A stretch of DNA of 44,692 nt from Nocardia seriolae NBRC 15557 (GTDB taxonomy: Bacteria; Actinomycetota; Actinomycetes; Mycobacteriales; Mycobacteriaceae), in the NCBI RefSeq assembly GCF_007990715.1, contig NZ_BJWY01000053.1:1-44692 (forward strand), read 5' to 3'. Below, piece after piece: positions 41,600-44,692 of the stretch; the first letter of the stretch is position 1; each line of letters begins with the position of its first letter. A program made the translations under genes and the position numbers. The notes beneath the pieces are model-generated. The model did not search any database. It was not told the origin of the DNA and saw only the letters and a list, made by a program, of their open reading frames with translations.

Positions 41600-42397
41600 G
41601 TGACGGACAACCAGCTCGGCGAATTCCTGCGTGCGCGGCGGGCCGCGGTGCGCCCGCAGGACGTGGGGCTGGTCTCCTACGGTCGGCGCCGGGTCGCGGG
41701 GTTGCGGCGGGAGGAGGTGGCCCAGGCGGCGGGGATCAATGCCGATTACTACACCCGGCTGGAACAGGGGCGGGAGCGGAATCCCTCGGCGCAGGTGCTC
41801 GAGGCGCTGAGCCGGGTGTTGCTGGTGTCGGGGGCGTTGCGGGATCACCTGTTCCGGCTGGCGGGTGTCGCACCCCTCACGCGGGCGGTCGAGACGGTGG
41901 ATCCGCTGCTGCGGCGGATGCTCGAGAATCATGTGGCCGCAACGGCATTGGTGTTGAGTCCGGCGATGGATGTGCTGGCCGCCAACGCCATGGCGGAGGC
42001 GTTCTTCTCGCCGTACCCGCGGCTCGACAATCTGGCGCGGATGACATTCCTCGAGCCGGTCAGCCGGGAGTTCTGCCTCGACTGGACCTGGACGTGCCAG
42101 GCCATGGTGGCGGGGTTCCGGCAGGCCGGGGCGCTGTATCCGGACCATCCGCGGCTGCGCGGTGTGATCGATGAACTGCTCACGGCCAGTGTCGAATTCG
42201 CCGAGCTGTGGCACTCGTACACGCTGTGCGTGGCGACCGCGGAGCCCCGGGGCTTCGTTCATCCCGAGATCGGGCCGCTGCGGCTGACCTATCAGTCCTT
42301 CGACGTGCGCGGCGCGGCCGGACAGCGGTTGATGCTGTATCAGCCCGAGCCCGGATCCAGTGCCGAGGCGCTGGCCCGCCTGGCCGAGGTCGCCTGA
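41600..42397 (+). CDS. XRE-family regulator with MmyB-like ligand domain
   Basis: A 265-residue regulator. The N-terminal helix-turn-helix has FLRARRAAVRPQDVGLVSYG, then GLRREEVAQAAGINADYYTR and LEQGRERNPSAQVL. The C-terminal domain (ALVLSPAMDVLAANAMAEAF to VRGAAGQRLMLYQPEPGS) is the MmyB-type PAS-like ligand-binding fold. It starts at GTG. The 111-base space to the divergent nuclease-like gene makes that gene the probable target. Confidence 0.9.
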   Translation: MTDNQLGEFLRARRAAVRPQDVGLVSYGRRRVAGLRREEVAQAAGINADYYTRLEQGRERNPSAQVLEALSRVLLVSGALRDHLFRLAGVAPLTRAVETVDPLLRRMLENHVAATALVLSPAMDVLAANAMAEAFFSPYPRLDNLARMTFLEPVSREFCLDWTWTCQAMVAGFRQAGALYPDHPRLRGVIDELLTASVEFAELWHSYTLCVATAEPRGFVHPEIGPLRLTYQSFDVRGAAGQRLMLYQPEPGSSAEALARLAEVA

Positions 42398-42517
42398 GCG
42401 AAGGTGCCGCGTGCCTGGGTGTCCCACACCCAGGCACCGGGGCGGCGGCCGTACCTACCATGCATGGGTCCGTGCGAGCCCGGCTCGCGACAACCATCCC
42501 GTCCTGCAGGAGAGCTC

Positions 42518-43447
42518 GTGCCGAATCCGCGGTCGTCGGTCGATCCACGCCCCCGCAACCACTTTCGGCGGCGCGGCTTCGCCTCCACGTGTGCCGCCGC
42601 GCTGGCGCTGACGGCGATCGGCGTCGCCGCACCCGCGCACGCCGAACCGGCTTCCTGCGCGGCCACCGCCACCACGGTGGCCACCGCGGCTTTCCCATTC
42701 CTGGACTGGGCCGAGAACCTCGGCTACGACGCCGACGGCAACCTGTGGGTGTCGCGGCTGTATCGAAACGAGGTGCAGCGCTACGACAGCGTGGGCCGGG
42801 TCACCGCGACCGTGCCCGTCACCTCACCCGGCGCGATCCGCCTCGGCCCCGACGGCTTGCTCTATGTCGTCTACGGCGACAACTCGCTGAACATGCTGCC
42901 CGGCACCCATGACAGCGGCGTGGTGCGCTTCGATCCGGCCGCACCCGCCGCGGTGCCCGAGGTCTTCGTGCGTGGTCTCGGCATGGCCAACGGGGCCGGT
43001 TTCGACGCGGCGGGCAACCTCTACATCGCCGACACCGCCTCCGGTGTGGTCCGCGTCCGGCCGGACGCCACCATCGACACCGACTGGACGGCGCAGGCAA
43101 AGCTGTTCGGGCTCAACGGTATCGCTGTCGTGGGAGACTCTGTCTACGTCACGGTCTACCTGAGCGCCGATGGGCAGGTCGTGCGCATCCCGATCAACGC
43201 TCCCGCCCGCCGGACCACGGCGGCGAGACTGGGCCTGGCCGATGACCTCGCCGTCGGTCCTGACAGATTTCTTTATGTCGCAACGACTTCGGGCAGTCTC
43301 GTCCGGATCGACCCGGCAAGCGATCGCACCTGCACCGTGCTCACCGTCGGTCCACTCGCGGCGGTCGCCGTGGTTCCCGGGACCGGCCGCGACCTGATGG
43401 TCGCCACCGGCGGCGGCGATCTGCTCCGCGTCCGCCTCAGCGAATGA
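42518..43447 (+). CDS. Secreted SMP-30/gluconolactonase-like beta-propeller protein
   Basis: The 309-residue protein begins with an Arg-rich n-region and a hydrophobic segment cut near AHA-EPAS, with GGAGA before the GTG start. The mature part is a six-bladed propeller of the SMP-30/NHL type. Repeated units such as LGYDADGNLWVSRLYRNEVQ, LGPDGLLYVVYGDN, FDAAGNLYIADTASGVVRV and VGPDRFLYVATTSGSLVRI are visible. It probably binds or hydrolyses a small molecule outside the cell; the substrate is unknown. Confidence 0.82.
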   Translation: MPNPRSSVDPRPRNHFRRRGFASTCAAALALTAIGVAAPAHAEPASCAATATTVATAAFPFLDWAENLGYDADGNLWVSRLYRNEVQRYDSVGRVTATVPVTSPGAIRLGPDGLLYVVYGDNSLNMLPGTHDSGVVRFDPAAPAAVPEVFVRGLGMANGAGFDAAGNLYIADTASGVVRVRPDATIDTDWTAQAKLFGLNGIAVVGDSVYVTVYLSADGQVVRIPINAPARRTTAARLGLADDLAVGPDRFLYVATTSGSLVRIDPASDRTCTVLTVGPLAAVAVVPGTGRDLMVATGGGDLLRVRLSE

Positions 43448-43934
43448 CGTTGGTGAGGGCCTCGTAGGTGCTGAGTCGGTTGCCGTCGATGGGCGACGGT
43501 GATTCGCACTGTGCAACAAGCAAATTCGATGGTCACGCGGGTCGCGTGGTTGGCCAGCCGCGCCGCCGCCCCGGCTTCGTAGCCCCAATCCAGGCAGCCT
43601 GGATCGATTGTCGAAAACAGCGACTTATCAGCACTGTTGGTTGCGATGCCGGTGTCCGTCGCATATCGGTGATAGCGTTCGAGCCGTAGGCGGACGCACA
43701 CTCCAAGGTTGATTGGTGGCCGTCGGACTCGAAGTCTTCCCTGTCTGGTCGTCCAGCAGAACTTTGTGCAACCCCGAGGACCTCCTCTGGTTGCTGTACG
43801 GGTTCAAGCACGCGATATGTCCCCCCTCGCGCCACCGTCTCTCGCGGGTGGTCTGCGGTCGCAGATGGTGTTGCTTTTCAGGGGATTTCGCGTCTTGTCC
43901 CGTTCTGACCATCGTTATCCCGGAAGGAACTGCC
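43448..43934. other. 487-base stretch without a supported gene
   Basis: No frame gives a convincing full gene. On the minus strand two short protein-like pieces in different frames (DPGCLDWGYEAGAAARLANH, and PSPIDGNRLSTYEALTNVIR up to a stop at 43437) suggest a broken gene that once read leftward. Neither is recognisable. The right end holds the GGAAGGA site of the next gene. Confidence 0.35.
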
Positions 43935-44629
43935 ATGTTCGGAAGTAGGTCGCACGGTCTGCTACCCCACCTCAGTCACGTGCCCACTGGGTTGGTGCCA
44001 CAGGTGGGCCACGTGCCCGTCGGTCTTGCCTCGCTACCCGGCCGGGTGCGGCTCGGCGACCCAAATATTTCGAATATCCCCATGGACCCGATACCGACGA
44101 CGATGCCGCACATCGCCGCTACGTTGACCACCCTGCCGACACAGAATACCGCCGTTGACACGAGGCACTGGACAAATACGGTCCGCAGATGCAGGCCTGG
44201 GCCAGGGAGGCGGTCAAATACGGAAACGAGGCAGGTGTCGATCCAGAGTTGGTGCTTGCCATGGCCCTTCAGGAGGGTGCGCCGCTGCGCCTCGGTCTGG
44301 AGGGTAGCCCCGGCGAGAAGAACAACCTTTACACAGCCCTGGATGATCCGTCCACCTTCAAGTCGCGCATCAACCCGAATGGCGCTGAGGCGGGGCTTAT
44401 TTGGGATCAAGCCCGCTATAACGCGTCTCAACTCGGTATCGACAAGTCCACCTGGGACAAGGTGAAAGGTGGCCATTTCTTGACCGTGTTTCAGGATGAC
44501 CCGGGTAACTCTCTTGGTCTGACCAATATGAAGAAGGACCAGTTCGACGAGGTGAGAGACAGATATTCGCAGTTGCATGGGTATGAATACAAGCTCGACT
44601 TTCGCATTTTTCGGCGTTGGTCGCGGTGA
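43935..44629 (+). pseudogene. Lysozyme/transglycosylase-like protein with frameshift, possibly truncated at 3' end
   Basis: A GGAAGGA site precedes ATG 43935. The first frame reads MFGSRSHGLLPHLSHVPTGL and a Pro/Leu-rich low-complexity part up to TQNTAVDT. The related frame then continues as EALDKYGPQMQAWAREAVKY, GVDPELVLAMALQEG, KSRINPNGAEAGLIWDQ and GNSLGLTNMKKDQFDEVRDR. This has the helical lysozyme-like pattern (an E in the first helix region, then an S.G..NMK segment) of toxin- or phage-associated muramidases. One missing base near 44163 would join the frames. The last residues (FRIFRRWSR) look unrelated, so the 3' end may also be cut. Confidence 0.5.
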
Positions 44630-44692
44630 CCAGGCGGGTCCGTGCGGTGAGGTGGCGGGGGCCCAGGTTGCGGCGTAACGGCGTGTTGCGCA

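Noticed and set aside
43437..43620. Minus-strand protein-like pieces (DPGCLDWGYEAGAAARLANH and PSPIDGNRLSTYEALTNVIR)
   Set aside because: They are in two frames with no recognisable family; too weak to call a pseudogene.
1..44692. CRISPR arrays, tRNA or rRNA genes, complete insertion sequences, integrase genes
   Set aside because: No regular direct repeats, no cloverleaf-like sequence, and no transposase or integrase with catalytic motifs was seen; the only mobile-type trace is the Rpn remnant.

Overview
The window looks like chromosomal DNA of a high-GC mycolic-acid actinomycete, most probably Nocardia. The evidence is high GC throughout, frequent GTG starts with ATGA overlaps, an atpE-atpF-atpH gene order of mycobacterial type, actinobacterial families (DUF3039, DUF3099, DUF2834), an F420-type luciferase-like oxidoreductase, and an XRE/NB-ARC/TPR regulator. 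The genus is inferred; no rRNA or tRNA is present to confirm it.

Layout. 1-1158: end of atpE, whole atpF, and an atpH that keeps only its b-like half; atpA does not follow. 1181-4348: a GATase1-like AraC regulator coupled to a two-module VOC protein, divergent from an MFS transporter. 4401-5240: DUF3099 and DUF3039 genes and hairpins. 5294-9055: a patchy stretch of small unknown genes, an orphan contractile-injection-type tube protein, a SUKH-like protein and an inverted fragment of a second copy. 9056-20477: a TetR gene and a tightly overlapping eleven-gene operon for a C7-cyclitol natural product. It encodes a sedoheptulose-7-phosphate cyclase, a KAS III-like acyltransferase with an apparent Cys-His-Asp triad, an exporter, four oxidoreductases of the MDR/SDR type, a two-module VOC protein, a luciferase-like oxidoreductase, a HAD phosphatase and a ROK kinase. 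It has no aminotransferase, glycosyltransferase or PKS. 20651-22006: DUF2834 protein and aldo/keto reductase.

22063-28712 is a scrambled zone. A 5'-truncated salicylyl-CoA 5-hydroxylase/oxidoreductase, a frameshifted thioesterase and a 3'-truncated PaaX regulator form a fragment of about 3.5 kb. It is wedged between a 3' piece of a carboxylesterase and a 5' piece of a lipoprotein gene. An Rpn-family pseudogene, a small secreted protein and a piece of a STAND-type protein follow. 28717-32751: calcium/proton exchanger, alpha/beta hydrolase, unknown proteins and a 51-residue membrane protein.

33019-39231 holds the most unusual module. An XRE/NB-ARC/TPR regulator is followed by an APH-fold kinase-like protein whose last 18 residues form a RHIM-like (amyloid-signalling-type) motif. 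Convergent to these are two single-pass membrane proteins (DUF6777-like and NPCBM-like ectodomains) that carry related motifs in their short cytoplasmic N-termini. I read this as a candidate membrane-sensor to cytosolic-kinase system using amyloid-type motif contacts, next to an NLR-like regulator. 39446-43447: secreted lipase, SNase-like protein divergent from an MmyB-type XRE regulator, and a secreted beta-propeller protein. 43935-44629: a frameshifted lysozyme-like gene.

Gene starts were chosen from Shine-Dalgarno-like sequence, overlaps and family length. All family names come from reading the translations; no database search was run.
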